Shown: positions 33,370-50,431 of the stretch, piece by piece
Layout of the letters: every line of letters begins with the position of its first letter
Position numbering within the stretch: the first letter of the stretch is position 1
NCBI GenBank assembly: GCA_963814055.1
Contig: CAWFBJ010000013.1
Span: 124,001 to 188,000, forward strand
DNA from: AWTP1-13 sp963814055
GTDB lineage: Bacteria > Pseudomonadota > Alphaproteobacteria > Rhizobiales > Hyphomicrobiaceae
Reading direction: 5' to 3'
DNA length: 64,000 bases
Translations under genes and position numbers: made by a program
Notes under the pieces: generated by a model
What the model was told of the DNA's origin: nothing
Database searches by the model: none
What the model saw: the letters and a program-made list of their open reading frames with translations, nothing else

Positions 33370-34578
33370 ATGGCGAAGGCAAAGTTTGAGCGGACGAAGC
33401 CGCACTGCAACGTAGGCACGATCGGTCACGTTGATCATGGGAAGACGACGTTGACGGCTGCGTTGACGAAGGTTTCTGCGGACAAGGGCTGGACGCAGAC
33501 GGCGATCTCCTATGACCAGGTTGCGAAGGCGTCCGAGAGCCAGGGCCGCCGCGACCCGACCAAGATCCTGACGATTGCGACGAGCCACGTGGAGTACTCC
33601 ACCGACAAGCGCCACTACGCGCACGTGGACTGCCCTGGGCATGCCGACTACGTGAAGAACATGATCACGGGTGCCGCGCAGATGGACGGCGCGATCCTGG
33701 TTGTGTCGGCGGTGGACGGGCCGATGCCGCAGACGCGCGAGCACATCCTGTTGGCGCGCCAGGTGGGCGTTCCCTACATCGTGGTGTTCCTGAACAAGTG
33801 CGACGTGGTGGACGATCCGGAACTGCTGGACCTGGTCGAGATGGAGGTGCGCGAGCTGCTGGTGAAGTACCAGTTCCCGGGCGACGACGTTCCGGTCATC
33901 CGTGGTGCTGCGATCAAGGCGCTGAACGGCGAGAAGGGTCCTCTGGCGGACGAGGCGATCCTGAAGCTGTTCGACGCGCTGGACACCTACATCCCGCTGC
34001 CGGAGCGTCCCACCGACATGCCGTTCCTGATGCCGATCGAGGACGTGTTCTCGATCTCGGGCCGCGGCACGGTGGTGACGGGCCGCATCGAGCGGGGCAA
34101 GGTGAAGGTGGGCGAGGAAGTGGAGATCGTTGGCCTGCGCGACACGCAAAAGTGCGTGGTGACGGGCGTTGAGATGTTCCGCAAGCTTCTGGACGCTGGC
34201 GAGGCGGGCGACAACGTGGGCTGCCTGCTGCGCGGCATCGACAAGGAAGCGGTGGAGCGGGGCCAGGTTCTGTGCAAGCCGGGCTCGATCAAGCCGCACA
34301 AGAAGTTCAAGGCCGAGGCCTACATCCTGACCAAGGAGGAGGGTGGGCGGCACACGCCGTTCTTCACCAACTACCGTCCCCAGTTCTACTTCCGGACCAC
34401 GGACGTGACGGGTGTGGTGTCCCTGCCGGAGGGGACGGAGATGGTAATGCCAGGCGACAACATCGCGGTGACGATCGAGCTGATCACGCCGATTGCGATG
34501 GAGGAGAAGCTTCGCTTTGCGATCCGCGAAGGCGGCCGCACGGTGGGCGCCGGCGTCGTAACCAGCATCATCGAATAG
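33370..34578 (+). CDS. tuf: elongation factor Tu, copy 1 (atypical switch I)
   Basis: 402-residue GTPase that delivers aminoacyl-tRNA to the ribosome. P-loop GHVDHGKT (19-26), DCPGH (87-91) and NKCD are standard. Between P-loop and DCPGH it is six residues longer than E. coli EF-Tu, and the invariant switch I sequence EEKARGITI is replaced by SESQGRRDPTKILTI (55-69); the Mg-binding Thr is kept as T68. Domains 2 and 3 are normal (FSISGRGTVVTGRIERG, FRTTDVTGV, GGRTVGAGVV). I find no base difference from copy 2 at 50432. Lies between tRNA-Gly and tRNA-Trp. Confidence 0.97.
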   Translation: MAKAKFERTKPHCNVGTIGHVDHGKTTLTAALTKVSADKGWTQTAISYDQVAKASESQGRRDPTKILTIATSHVEYSTDKRHYAHVDCPGHADYVKNMITGAAQMDGAILVVSAVDGPMPQTREHILLARQVGVPYIVVFLNKCDVVDDPELLDLVEMEVRELLVKYQFPGDDVPVIRGAAIKALNGEKGPLADEAILKLFDALDTYIPLPERPTDMPFLMPIEDVFSISGRGTVVTGRIERGKVKVGEEVEIVGLRDTQKCVVTGVEMFRKLLDAGEAGDNVGCLLRGIDKEAVERGQVLCKPGSIKPHKKFKAEAYILTKEEGGRHTPFFTNYRPQFYFRTTDVTGVVSLPEGTEMVMPGDNIAVTIELITPIAMEEKLRFAIREGGRTVGAGVVTSIIE

Positions 34579-34640
34579 GAATGCGAGGCGAATCGGCCAG
34601 GAGAGGAGCTTTCCCCTTGAAATACCTGCGATAAAGGGCC

Positions 34641-34675
34641 GGATTGGGGTGTTCCAGACCGCCAAACCCCAATCC
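34641..34675 (+). terminator. hairpin downstream of tuf copy 1
   Basis: GGATTGGGGT pairs perfectly with ACCCCAATCC across a 15-nt loop, 62 bp after the tuf stop. No T-run follows, so it may be an RNA-processing or stability element rather than a full terminator. Confidence 0.45.
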
Positions 34676-34697
34676 CAACCCTTGTCAAGAAAAAAAT

Positions 34698-34726
34698 GTG
34701 ACAAGCTTGTCGAACTACGTTATGTA
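34698..34726 (+). promoter_or_regulatory. promoter of tRNA-Trp-secE-nusG, overlapping a 12-bp palindrome
   Basis: GTGACA, 17-bp spacer, TATGTA, 30 bp before tRNA-Trp. The -35 region overlaps the perfect palindrome GACAAGCTTGTC (34700-34711), which could be an operator. Confidence 0.45.
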
Positions 34727-34756
34727 AGCCCTCCCGCGCGGGTCGGCCTAGGCTCA

Positions 34757-34832
34757 AGGGGTGTAGCTCAATTGGTAGAGCGTCGGTCTCCAAAACCGAA
34801 GGCTGGGGGTTCGAGACCCTCCGCCCCTGCCA
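34757..34832 (+). tRNA. tRNA-Trp(CCA)
   Basis: 76 nt with encoded CCA end. Acceptor AGGGGTG/CGCCCCT, D-arm AGCTCAATTGGTAGAGC, anticodon CCA in CTCCAAA, T-loop GGTTCGAGACC. Sits directly before secE, the usual place in alphaproteobacteria. Confidence 0.95.
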
Positions 34833-34940
34833 ATCATTGCTATGTTCCCACCGGCTGCGCGAAGGGTCGAGGCGGCGCAGAGAAGTAGACAACCAGGAGC
34901 GGGCGGCCGCGTGTTTTTGCGGTCGGAGGTGCATGGGTAG

Positions 34941-35144
34941 ATGAGAAATCCCCTGACGTTCATCCAAGAGGTACGTCAGGAAGTATCGAAGGTGACGTGG
35001 CCGACCTGGAAAGAGGTGTGGATCACGACGGTGATGGTGCTCATCATGGTCACCCTCACATCGATCTTCTTCCTGATCGCCGATCAGATCATCGGCTATG
35101 TCGTTTCTTTGATACTTGGCACGGCTTCGCGGATCCCTGGTTGA
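34941..35144 (+). CDS. secE: preprotein translocase subunit SecE
   Basis: 67-residue single-helix subunit that clamps SecY. The amphipathic segment FIQEVRQEVSKVTWPTWKEV and one membrane helix (TTVMVLIMVTLTSIFFLIAD) are the short-form SecE signature. Follows tRNA-Trp and precedes nusG by 39 bp. Confidence 0.95.
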   Translation: MRNPLTFIQEVRQEVSKVTWPTWKEVWITTVMVLIMVTLTSIFFLIADQIIGYVVSLILGTASRIPG

Positions 35145-35183
35145 CCCGTGACGACAGCAGCATTGAGGGCAAGAGACTCAACG

Positions 35184-35717
35184 ATGGAGAAGCGCTGGTA
35201 CATCGTGCACGCCTACTCGAATTTCGAGAGGAAGGTGGCGGAGGCCATCAAGGACCGCGCCAAGGCGGCAGGCCTCACCGAATTGTTCGAAGAGGTTCTG
35301 GTGCCGACGGAGGACATCGTGGAGGTGCGCCGCGGGCGCAAGATCCAGGCCGAGCGCAAGTTTTTCCCTGGTTACGTGCTGGTCAAGATGTCGATGACGG
35401 ACGCGGCCTATCATCTGATCAAGAACACCCCGAAGGTGACGGGTTTTCTTGGTGCCGACAACAAGGCAATGCCGATCACCGAGGATGAGGCCAAGCGCAT
35501 CCTGTATCAGGTCAAGGAAGGTGTGGAGCGGCCCAAGCCCATGATCACCTTCGAGATCGGCGAGAAGGTGCGGGTGGCGGACGGGCCGTTTGCCTCGTTC
35601 GAAGGGCAGGTCGAGGAAGTCGACGATGAGCGTTCGCGTATCAAGGTCGGCGTGCTGATTTTTGGCCGGCCGACGCCTGTCGAACTGGAATTCGGTCAGG
35701 TCGAGAAGGTGACCTGA
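35184..35717 (+). CDS. nusG: transcription antitermination factor NusG
   Basis: 177 residues. NGN domain starts KRWYIVHAYSNFERKVAEAI and has FFPGYVLVKM; the C-terminal KOW domain holds GEKVRVADGPFASFEGQVEE. Binds the RNA polymerase clamp and links it to Rho or the ribosome. ATG 35184 gives the standard N-terminus; an earlier in-frame ATG at 35148 adds 12 unrelated residues. Confidence 0.96.
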   Translation: MEKRWYIVHAYSNFERKVAEAIKDRAKAAGLTELFEEVLVPTEDIVEVRRGRKIQAERKFFPGYVLVKMSMTDAAYHLIKNTPKVTGFLGADNKAMPITEDEAKRILYQVKEGVERPKPMITFEIGEKVRVADGPFASFEGQVEEVDDERSRIKVGVLIFGRPTPVELEFGQVEKVT

Positions 35718-35769
35718 GTTGGAGCTGAGCTGCGCGGCTGTTTTTGGGAAGGTTGGAAGGTAACGGGTT

Positions 35770-36198
35770 ATGGCGAAGAAGATCGACGGCTACATCAATC
35801 TGCAGGTCCCGGCGGGCCAGGCCAACCCGTCGCCGCCGATCGGTCCGGCGCTGGGTCAGCGCGGCCTGAACATCATGGAATTCTGCAAGCAGTTCAACGC
35901 CAAGAGCAAGGACATGGAGGCTGGCGCGCCGATCCCCGTGAAGATCACGGTGTTTTCGGACCGCTCCTTCAACTTCGAGATGCGGACGCCGCCGGCGTCC
36001 TATCTCATCAAGAAGATTGCCAAGATCGGCAGCGGTTCGAAAGAAGCGGGCAGGACCAGCGCCGGCACCGTGACGATGGCGCAGGTGCGCGAGGTCGCCA
36101 AGCAGAAGATGAAAGACCTCAATACGGACAGCCTGGACGCGGCGGCAAATACCATCGCCGGAACGGCAAGGTCCATGGGCATTCAGGTTGTGGAGTGA
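35770..36198 (+). CDS. rplK: 50S ribosomal protein L11
   Basis: 142 residues, normal length. The N-terminal proline-rich thiostrepton-contact region (GQANPSPPIGPALGQRGLN) and the C-terminal rRNA-binding domain (MKDLNTDSLDAAANTIAGTA) are intact. Forms the base of the L7/L12 stalk. Precedes rplA by 4 bp. Confidence 0.97.
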   Translation: MAKKIDGYINLQVPAGQANPSPPIGPALGQRGLNIMEFCKQFNAKSKDMEAGAPIPVKITVFSDRSFNFEMRTPPASYLIKKIAKIGSGSKEAGRTSAGTVTMAQVREVAKQKMKDLNTDSLDAAANTIAGTARSMGIQVVE

Positions 36199-36202
36199 GG
36201 GC

Positions 36203-36910
36203 ATGGGCAACGTAGGCAAGCGTTTGAAGGCGGCCCGCGAGGGCGTCGACCGCGAGAAGGCGTACCCGATTGGGGAGGCCGTCAAGGTTGTGAAGTCGCG
36301 CGCCAAGGCGAAATTCGATGAAACCGTCGAAATTTCCATGAACCTTGGTGTCGACCCCAAGCACGCGGATCAGATGGTGCGCGGCGTGTGCAACCTGCCG
36401 AACGGTTCGGGCCGCACGCTGCGCGTGGCGGTTTTCGCCAGGGGCCCCAAAGCTGAAGAGGCCAAGGCCGCTGGCGCCGATGTGGTCGGCGCAGAGGAGT
36501 TGGTAGAGCAGGTCCAAGGCGGCAACATCAACTTCGACCGCTGCATCGCCACGCCTGACATGATGGGCCTGGTCGGTCGCCTAGGCAAGGTTCTCGGCCC
36601 CCGCGGCCTGATGCCCAACCCACGCGTTGGCACGGTCACGATGGACATTACGACCGCGGTCAAGGGTGCCAAAGGCGGCGCCGTTGAGTTCCGCGTCGAG
36701 AAGGCCGGCATCATCCAGGCCGGCGTCGGCAAGGCAAGCTTCTCCGAGCAGCAGCTCGTCGAGAACGTCAAAGCGTTCGTCGATGCGGTGTTGAAGGCGA
36801 AGCCCGGCGGTGCCAAGGGCAACTATCTGAACAAGATCTCGCTGAGCTCGACGCAAGGCGTGGGAGTCAAGGTCGACGCGTCGAGCATAAGCAGCGCCGG
36901 ACCGGCATAA
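36203..36910 (+). CDS. rplA: 50S ribosomal protein L1
   Basis: 235 residues. Signature NINFDRCIATPDMMGLVGRL followed by GKVLGPRGLMPNPRVGTVT. Forms the mobile L1 stalk beside the E site; in many bacteria L1 also represses its own rplKA messenger. ATG 36203 lies just after the rplK stop, with GAGTGAGGGC upstream. Confidence 0.97.
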   Translation: MGNVGKRLKAAREGVDREKAYPIGEAVKVVKSRAKAKFDETVEISMNLGVDPKHADQMVRGVCNLPNGSGRTLRVAVFARGPKAEEAKAAGADVVGAEELVEQVQGGNINFDRCIATPDMMGLVGRLGKVLGPRGLMPNPRVGTVTMDITTAVKGAKGGAVEFRVEKAGIIQAGVGKASFSEQQLVENVKAFVDAVLKAKPGGAKGNYLNKISLSSTQGVGVKVDASSISSAGPA

Positions 36911-37269
36911 GAGGAGGAGGTGCAGCGACACTGAACGCATGAGTTCCGGACCACAAGTCCGGATGATCGGGTGGAGGATGGCAGCCGTGCGTCCCTCGCC
37001 CAACCTGTCCGAGATTGCCGGTGCCGGAGTGATCCGGCTTAAGCCTCAGCCGAGGGCCTGCATGAGATGGGAGACGGACGGACGGCGGTTGAACCGCTCC
37101 CGTTCGAGCCTCTTGGGTCTGCACCTTTGCGCAAACGCGCGAAGGAAGGACGGGTTCCTGGATCGCGCCGCCTGAACCGGCGGCAAGGTGCAACCCGCGG
37201 ACCGAATACCTGATGTCAGGGCCAATGCCCGACGGCAGGTGTACCGGCCGCATGATGGAGTGAGCAAAC
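36911..37269 (+). promoter_or_regulatory. rplJ leader region, L10-leader-like structured RNA
   Basis: 359 nt without a convincing gene between rplA and rplJ. Visible stems: TCCGGAC/GTCCGGA (36945-36963, 7 bp), CCTTTGCGC/GCGCGAAGG (37124-37145, 9 bp with one G-U), and a competing long-range pairing GCACCTT (37121-37127) with AAGGTGC (37185-37191). The last two share bases and cannot form together. In many bacteria the L10(L12)4 complex binds this leader to control rplJL translation; the position and alternative folding fit that role. Confidence 0.5.
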
Positions 37270-37791
37270 GTGGATAGAGCAAAGAAACGTGAGCTCGTTA
37301 CGACGCTCAACGAAGAGTGGAAGGACAGCGGCGTTATCGTTGTCGCCCACTACAAGGGCATGACCGTCGCCCAGATGACCGACTTCCGCAAGCGAATGAA
37401 GGAAGCCGGCGGCGCGGTGAAGGTCGCCAAGAACAAGCTGGCCAAGCTGGCGCTGAAGGACACCGAGGTGGAGACGATTTCGGATCTGCTCAAAGGGCAG
37501 ACCTGTGTCGCCTACTCCGAGGATCCGGTGAGTGCGGCGCGGGTATCCGTCAAGTACGCCAAGGAAAACGACAAGCTCGTCATCCTCGGCGGCGCGATGG
37601 GCAAGACCAGGCTCGACAGCAACGGGGTGAAGGCGCTTGCCGATCTTCCGTCTCTCGACGAGCTGCGCAGCAAGCTGCTGGGTCTGCTGCAGGCCCCTGC
37701 AAGCAAGATCGCCCGCATTCTCAACGAGCCCGGCGGCATGCTGGCCCGTGTGCTGGCGGCCAAAGGCTCGCAGGAGGCGAAGGGCGCCTGA
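37270..37791 (+). CDS. rplJ: 50S ribosomal protein L10
   Basis: 173 residues, GTG start in GAGTGAGCAAACGTGG. The N-terminal rRNA-binding part (KKRELVTTLNEEWKDSGVIV, GGAVKVAKNKLAKLAL) and the C-terminal helix that carries L7/L12 dimers (LRSKLLGLLQAPASKIARIL) are both present. Anchors the stalk and likely autoregulates through the upstream leader. Confidence 0.96.
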   Translation: MDRAKKRELVTTLNEEWKDSGVIVVAHYKGMTVAQMTDFRKRMKEAGGAVKVAKNKLAKLALKDTEVETISDLLKGQTCVAYSEDPVSAARVSVKYAKENDKLVILGGAMGKTRLDSNGVKALADLPSLDELRSKLLGLLQAPASKIARILNEPGGMLARVLAAKGSQEAKGA

Positions 37792-37872
37792 GACGTTTAC
37801 GACGGTTGATCAATCGCGACGGCTGATGCCGCGCATCGCAATTCAAGGTTCAAACGAAAAGGAAGTCAAGTC

Positions 37873-38250
37873 ATGGCTGATCTGGCAAAGATCGTAGACG
37901 ATTTGTCGAAGCTGACGGTTCTGCAGGCTGCGGAGCTGGCGAAGCTGCTGGAAGAGAAGTGGGGCGTTTCCGCTGCCGCGCCGGTGGCCGCTGCCGCCGG
38001 TCCCGCAGCTGCTGCAGCTCCTGCAGCCGAGGAGCAGACAGAATTCACCGTCATCCTCAAGTCCGGCGGCGACAAGAAGCTCAACGTCATCAAGGAAGTT
38101 CGCACGCTCATCTCCGGCCTCGGCATCAAGGAAGCCAAGGAACTGGTGGAAGCGGGCGGCAAGACCATCAAGGAAGGCGTCACCAAGGAAGAGGCTGCCA
38201 AGATCAAGAAGCAGCTCGAGGATCAGGGCGCCGTCGTCGAGGTCAAATAA
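37873..38250 (+). CDS. rplL: 50S ribosomal protein L7/L12
   Basis: 125 residues. N-terminal dimerisation domain (LAKIVDDLSKLTVLQAAELA), Ala-rich hinge (APVAAAAGPAAAAAPAAEE) and C-terminal factor-binding domain (GGDKKLNVIKEVRTLISGLG, then VEAGGKTIKEGVTKEEA). Recruits EF-Tu and EF-G. Confidence 0.97.
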   Translation: MADLAKIVDDLSKLTVLQAAELAKLLEEKWGVSAAAPVAAAAGPAAAAAPAAEEQTEFTVILKSGGDKKLNVIKEVRTLISGLGIKEAKELVEAGGKTIKEGVTKEEAAKIKKQLEDQGAVVEVK

Positions 38251-38267
38251 TCGCTTCCGGGCGATCG

Positions 38268-38294
38268 GCGGAGAGGTGCTCGTCGCCTCTCCGC
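38268..38294 (+). terminator. attenuator hairpin between rplL and rpoB
   Basis: GCGGAGAGG, 9-nt loop, CCTCTCCGC: perfect 9-bp stem 17 bp after rplL. No strong T-run, consistent with the partial attenuation or RNase III processing known at this junction in other proteobacteria. Confidence 0.5.
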
Positions 38295-38421
38295 ACGCCG
38301 GCCACAAGGCATTCCAGCCCTCTGTGGCCGACTGACGCGATTTTCAGCAGGGCATGGGGCATGGGCTCCGTTACCGGCAAGCAATCAGCTTCCCTTCAGC
38401 ACGAAGGACAAGGAACTCGAA

Positions 38422-42571
<4,150 letters not shown>

Positions 42572-42679
42572 TGCAGCACGATCCGGCGCCTCGCGAAGAG
42601 GCGGCGGACGTGCACGACGGGGTTTGAGAATGGTGTTGGCTTGGACGAGAGGGTCGTCCAGCCACAAGAGAGAGAGCCG

Positions 42680-46915
<4,236 letters not shown>

Positions 46916-46940
46916 GGCCCCCTCTGCCGAAAAGCTCTAG

Positions 46941-46973
46941 CAACGGCCGCCGTCTGGCGGCCGTTGCGCTTTT
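46941..46973 (+). terminator. intrinsic terminator of the rpoBC unit
   Basis: CAACGGCCGCC, loop GTCT, GGCGGCCGTTG: perfect 11-bp stem followed by CGCTTTT, 25 bp after rpoC. It closes the rplKAJL-rpoBC transcript. Confidence 0.85.
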
Positions 46974-47088
46974 GGTGCAGTTGCAGCGTCTTGCGGTGCG
47001 GCACACCGTCAGCAAAAGGGCCAATGTCCTCGCGAAATCGGTGTTTTGGAGCTGTGCGAAATTATTTTCCCGCGGCCCGTTCCAGGTG

Positions 47089-47118
47089 TTGACCGGCTGA
47101 GTCGCCGTCGTATATAAC
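47089..47118 (+). promoter_or_regulatory. promoter of the str operon (rpsL)
   Basis: TTGACC at 47089-47094 with TATATA 16 bp downstream or TATAAC 18 bp downstream, followed by CCGCCC. It lies in the 434-bp gap after rpoC, which otherwise holds only the rpoC terminator and a leader of about 220 nt without a clear gene. Confidence 0.6.
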
Positions 47119-47349
47119 CCGCCCACTCTCACGGCAGGTGGTAGGTCGCGCCGGTTCGGCTTTAAATCGAGCCCTGACCTAAACGCTGCCGTCGTCAAGC
47201 AGAGGAAATTTCGGGCCAAGATCCACGGACCGCGCGAGCGGGCCGTTTGGATCCTCTGGATGTTCGGTCGAGCGCGGTAGATGCGCGTCTCGGCCATTGT
47301 TCATGGCGTTTGGGGCTATCGCTCCCGCGCCGCAGGCAGGAAACGGCGC

Positions 47350-47721
47350 ATGCCGACGATACAACAGCTGACCCGCAAGCCGCGGACTCAGAAGGTCTAC
47401 CGCGAGAAGGCGCGCCACATGCAGTCGTGCCCGCAGAAGCGCGGCGTATGCACGCGCGTCTACACCACGACGCCGAAGAAACCGAACTCGGCGCTGCGCA
47501 AGGTCGCCAAGGTGCGCCTGACCAACGGTTTCGAGGTGATCGGCTATATCCCGGGTGAGGGCCACAATCTGCAGGAGCACTCGGTGGTCATGATCCGAGG
47601 CGGCCGCGTTAAAGACCTTCCCGGCGTGCGTTATCACATCATCCGCGGTGTGCTCGACACGCAGGGCGTGGCGGACAGGAAGCAGAGGCGCTCCAAGTAC
47701 GGAGCCAAGAGGCCCAAGTAA
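47350..47721 (+). CDS. rpsL: 30S ribosomal protein S12
   Basis: 123 residues, at the decoding centre. TTTPKKPNSALRKVAKVRL includes K43 and GRVKDLPGVRYHIIRG the second streptomycin site; both are wild type. Of several in-frame starts, 47350 gives the standard PTIQQLTRKPR N-terminus. Head of rpsL-rpsG-fusA-tuf. Confidence 0.97.
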   Translation: MPTIQQLTRKPRTQKVYREKARHMQSCPQKRGVCTRVYTTTPKKPNSALRKVAKVRLTNGFEVIGYIPGEGHNLQEHSVVMIRGGRVKDLPGVRYHIIRGVLDTQGVADRKQRRSKYGAKRPK

Positions 47722-47802
47722 GGGCCTTTTTGCGTGAGCACCGCGCAGGCGGGTCGCACGCACAAGGTGAAACTCGACGAGACCGACTAAGGAAGAGAGC
47801 CA

Positions 47803-48273
47803 ATGTCGCGCCGGCACAGAGCTGAGAAACGCGAGGTCAACCCCGACCCGAAGTTCAACGATCTTATCGTGTCCAAGTTCATGAATTCGATCATGCGGCA
47901 GGGCAAGAAATCGGTGGCGGAGCGGATCGTCTATGGTGCGCTCGACAAGATGCAGACCAAGGCCAGGTCGAACCCGGTCCAGCTCTTCCATCAGGCGCTG
48001 GAAAACGTCATGCCGGCCGTCGAGGTCCGCTCGCGGCGGGTCGGCGGTGCCACCTACCAGGTCCCTGTCGAGGTGCGCAACGAGCGCCGGCAGGCGCTTG
48101 CCATTCGCTGGCTGATCACGGCTGCCCGCAGTCGCAACGAGAACACCATGGAGGAGCGCCTTTCGGGCGAACTTCTCGACGCCGCCAACAATCGCGGTAC
48201 CGCGGTTAAGAAGCGGGAGGACACGCACAAGATGGCCGAGGCCAATCGAGCCTTCTCCCATTACCGCTGGTGA
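47803..48273 (+). CDS. rpsG: 30S ribosomal protein S7
   Basis: 156 residues. SRRHRAEKREVNPDPKFND opens the protein and the PROSITE-type block FMNSIMRQGKKSVAERIVYG follows; the C-terminal HKMAEANRAFSHYRW is typical. Nucleates assembly of the 30S head and contacts the E-site tRNA. Confidence 0.97.
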   Translation: MSRRHRAEKREVNPDPKFNDLIVSKFMNSIMRQGKKSVAERIVYGALDKMQTKARSNPVQLFHQALENVMPAVEVRSRRVGGATYQVPVEVRNERRQALAIRWLITAARSRNENTMEERLSGELLDAANNRGTAVKKREDTHKMAEANRAFSHYRW

Positions 48274-48287
48274 TTGGAACAAGAACG

Positions 48288-50363
48288 ATGGCGCGAACGC
48301 ATAAAATCGAGGACTACCGCAACTTTGGCATCATGGCTCACATCGATGCCGGGAAGACCACGACTACGGAGCGGATCCTCTTTTACACGGGCAAGAACTA
48401 CAAGATCGGCGAAGTGCATGACGGCGCCGCGACCATGGATTTCATGGAGCAGGAGGCCGAGCGCGGCATCACCATCACGTCGGCTGCCACAACCTGCTTC
48501 TGGCAGGGCAAGCGACTGAACATCATCGACACGCCAGGCCACGTCGACTTCACAATCGAGGTGGAGCGCTCGCTGCGGGTGCTCGACGGCGCCGTGTGCG
48601 TGCTCGACAGCAACCAGGGTGTGGAGCCCCAGACCGAGACCGTCTGGCGCCAGGGCGACAAGTACGGCGTGCCTCGCATCATCTTCGCAAACAAGATGGA
48701 CAAGACTGGCGCCGACTTTTTCATGTGCCTTGACGACATCAAGGAGAAACTGGGCGCGCGCGCGGTGCCTTTGCAACTGCCGATCGGCTCGGAAACCGCC
48801 TTCAAGGGCATCATCGACCTTCTCACGATGAAGGCGATCGTCTGGGACGGCGATGACAAAGGCGCCAAGTTCACAGAGCAGGACATCCCGGCAGACCTCT
48901 TGGACAAGGCTATGGAATTCCGCGGCCTTATGGTCGAGGCCGCCGTCGAAATGGATGACGATGCACTGGGCGCTTACCTCGATGGCAAGGAGCCCGATAT
49001 CGAGACACTGAAAAAGTGCATTCGCAAGGCGACAGTCACGCGCGCCTTCTACCCGATGCTGTGCGGCTCGGCCTTCAAGAACAAGGGTGTGCAGCCGCTG
49101 CTCGACGCCGTCGTCGACTATCTGCCCGCGCCCTCCGACCGCGAGGCTTACAAGGGCATCGACGTCAAGACTGGCGAACCAACCGAGCGCAAGCCGCTCG
49201 ATAGCGAGCCACTTTCGCTTCTGGCATTCAAGATCATGAACTTCGAGCACGTGGGCTCGATTACGTTCTGCCGCATCTACTCGGGCATCCTTCACAGCGG
49301 GACGGCACTGCTGAACACCACGCGCGAGAAGAAAGAGCGCGTCGGCCGCATGTACCTGATGCACGCGGACCAGCGCGAAGAGATCAAGGAGGCCTACACC
49401 GGCGACATCGTCGCTCTGTCTGGCCTCAAGGATACCCGCACGGGCGAGACGCTGTCCGACCCAGCCAAGCCGGTTCTGCTCGAGAAGATGGAGTTCCCCA
49501 ACCCCGTCATCGAGATGTCGGTCGAGCCCAGGACCAAGGCCGACCAGGAGAAGATGGCGCTGGCGCTGTATGCGATGGCGCTTGAGGATCCGTCGTTCCG
49601 CGTCGGTGTCGACCAGGAGTTGGGTCAAACCATCCTCAAGGGCATGGGCGAGTTGCATCTCGATATCAAGGTCGACATCCTGAAGCGCACGCACGGCGTT
49701 GAAGCCAACGTCGGTGCACCCCAGGTCGCCTATCGCGAGACGCTCGTGCGCGCCACGGATGTCGACTATACACACAAGAAGCAGACCGGCGGCACCGGCC
49801 AGTTTGCCCGCGTCAAGTTCCGTCTCGAGCCAAACGAAGCCGGCAAGGGCAACGAGTTCGAGAGTGAGGTCATCGGCGGCACGGTTCCCAAGGAATACAT
49901 CCCGGGCGTCGAGAAGGGCGTGCAGAGCGTCTGGGATGCCGGCGTGCTGATCGGCTTCCCGATGGTCGATATGAAAGTGACACTGTACGACGGTGCCTTC
50001 CACGATGTGGATTCGAGCGCGATTGCGTTCGAGATCGCTTCACGCAATGCGATGAAGGAAGGCTGCACGAAAGCCGGCGTTAAACTGCTCGAGCCGATTA
50101 TGGATGTCGAGGTGGTGACTCCTGGGGACTTCGTCGGCGGCGTGATCGGCGACATCAACAGCCGGCGCGGCCAGATTCGCAGCCAGGAGATGCGCGGCAA
50201 CGCGACCGTGGTACGGGCCAATGTCCCGCTCGCGAATATGTTCGGCTACGTCAGCCAGCTCAGGTCCATGAGCCAGGGCCGCGCCATGTATACGATGCAG
50301 TTCGCGCACTACGCCGAAGTGCCGCGCAACGTGGCCGACGAGGTCAAGGCGAAGTACGCATAG
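48288..50363 (+). CDS. fusA: elongation factor G
   Basis: 691-residue translocase. P-loop AHIDAGKTTTTERIL, a fully standard switch I (EAERGITITSAATTC) and DTPGHVDF are present, in contrast to the changed switch I of EF-Tu next door. Domain IV tip and domain V (VIGDINSRRGQIRSQEMRG) are normal. The next start, tuf copy 2, is 68 bp downstream. Confidence 0.97.
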   Translation: MARTHKIEDYRNFGIMAHIDAGKTTTTERILFYTGKNYKIGEVHDGAATMDFMEQEAERGITITSAATTCFWQGKRLNIIDTPGHVDFTIEVERSLRVLDGAVCVLDSNQGVEPQTETVWRQGDKYGVPRIIFANKMDKTGADFFMCLDDIKEKLGARAVPLQLPIGSETAFKGIIDLLTMKAIVWDGDDKGAKFTEQDIPADLLDKAMEFRGLMVEAAVEMDDDALGAYLDGKEPDIETLKKCIRKATVTRAFYPMLCGSAFKNKGVQPLLDAVVDYLPAPSDREAYKGIDVKTGEPTERKPLDSEPLSLLAFKIMNFEHVGSITFCRIYSGILHSGTALLNTTREKKERVGRMYLMHADQREEIKEAYTGDIVALSGLKDTRTGETLSDPAKPVLLEKMEFPNPVIEMSVEPRTKADQEKMALALYAMALEDPSFRVGVDQELGQTILKGMGELHLDIKVDILKRTHGVEANVGAPQVAYRETLVRATDVDYTHKKQTGGTGQFARVKFRLEPNEAGKGNEFESEVIGGTVPKEYIPGVEKGVQSVWDAGVLIGFPMVDMKVTLYDGAFHDVDSSAIAFEIASRNAMKEGCTKAGVKLLEPIMDVEVVTPGDFVGGVIGDINSRRGQIRSQEMRGNATVVRANVPLANMFGYVSQLRSMSQGRAMYTMQFAHYAEVPRNVADEVKAKYA

Positions 50364-50431
50364 TCACGGAAGTCTTTTCGCCGGGCGGCAGCGTCCGGCG
50401 AGTACTGGAATGAGAAGACAGGAGAGCCGCC

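Noticed and set aside
36939..37175. 78-codon frame in the rplJ leader
   Set aside because: No family, no good ribosome site, and the region shows RNA secondary structure instead.
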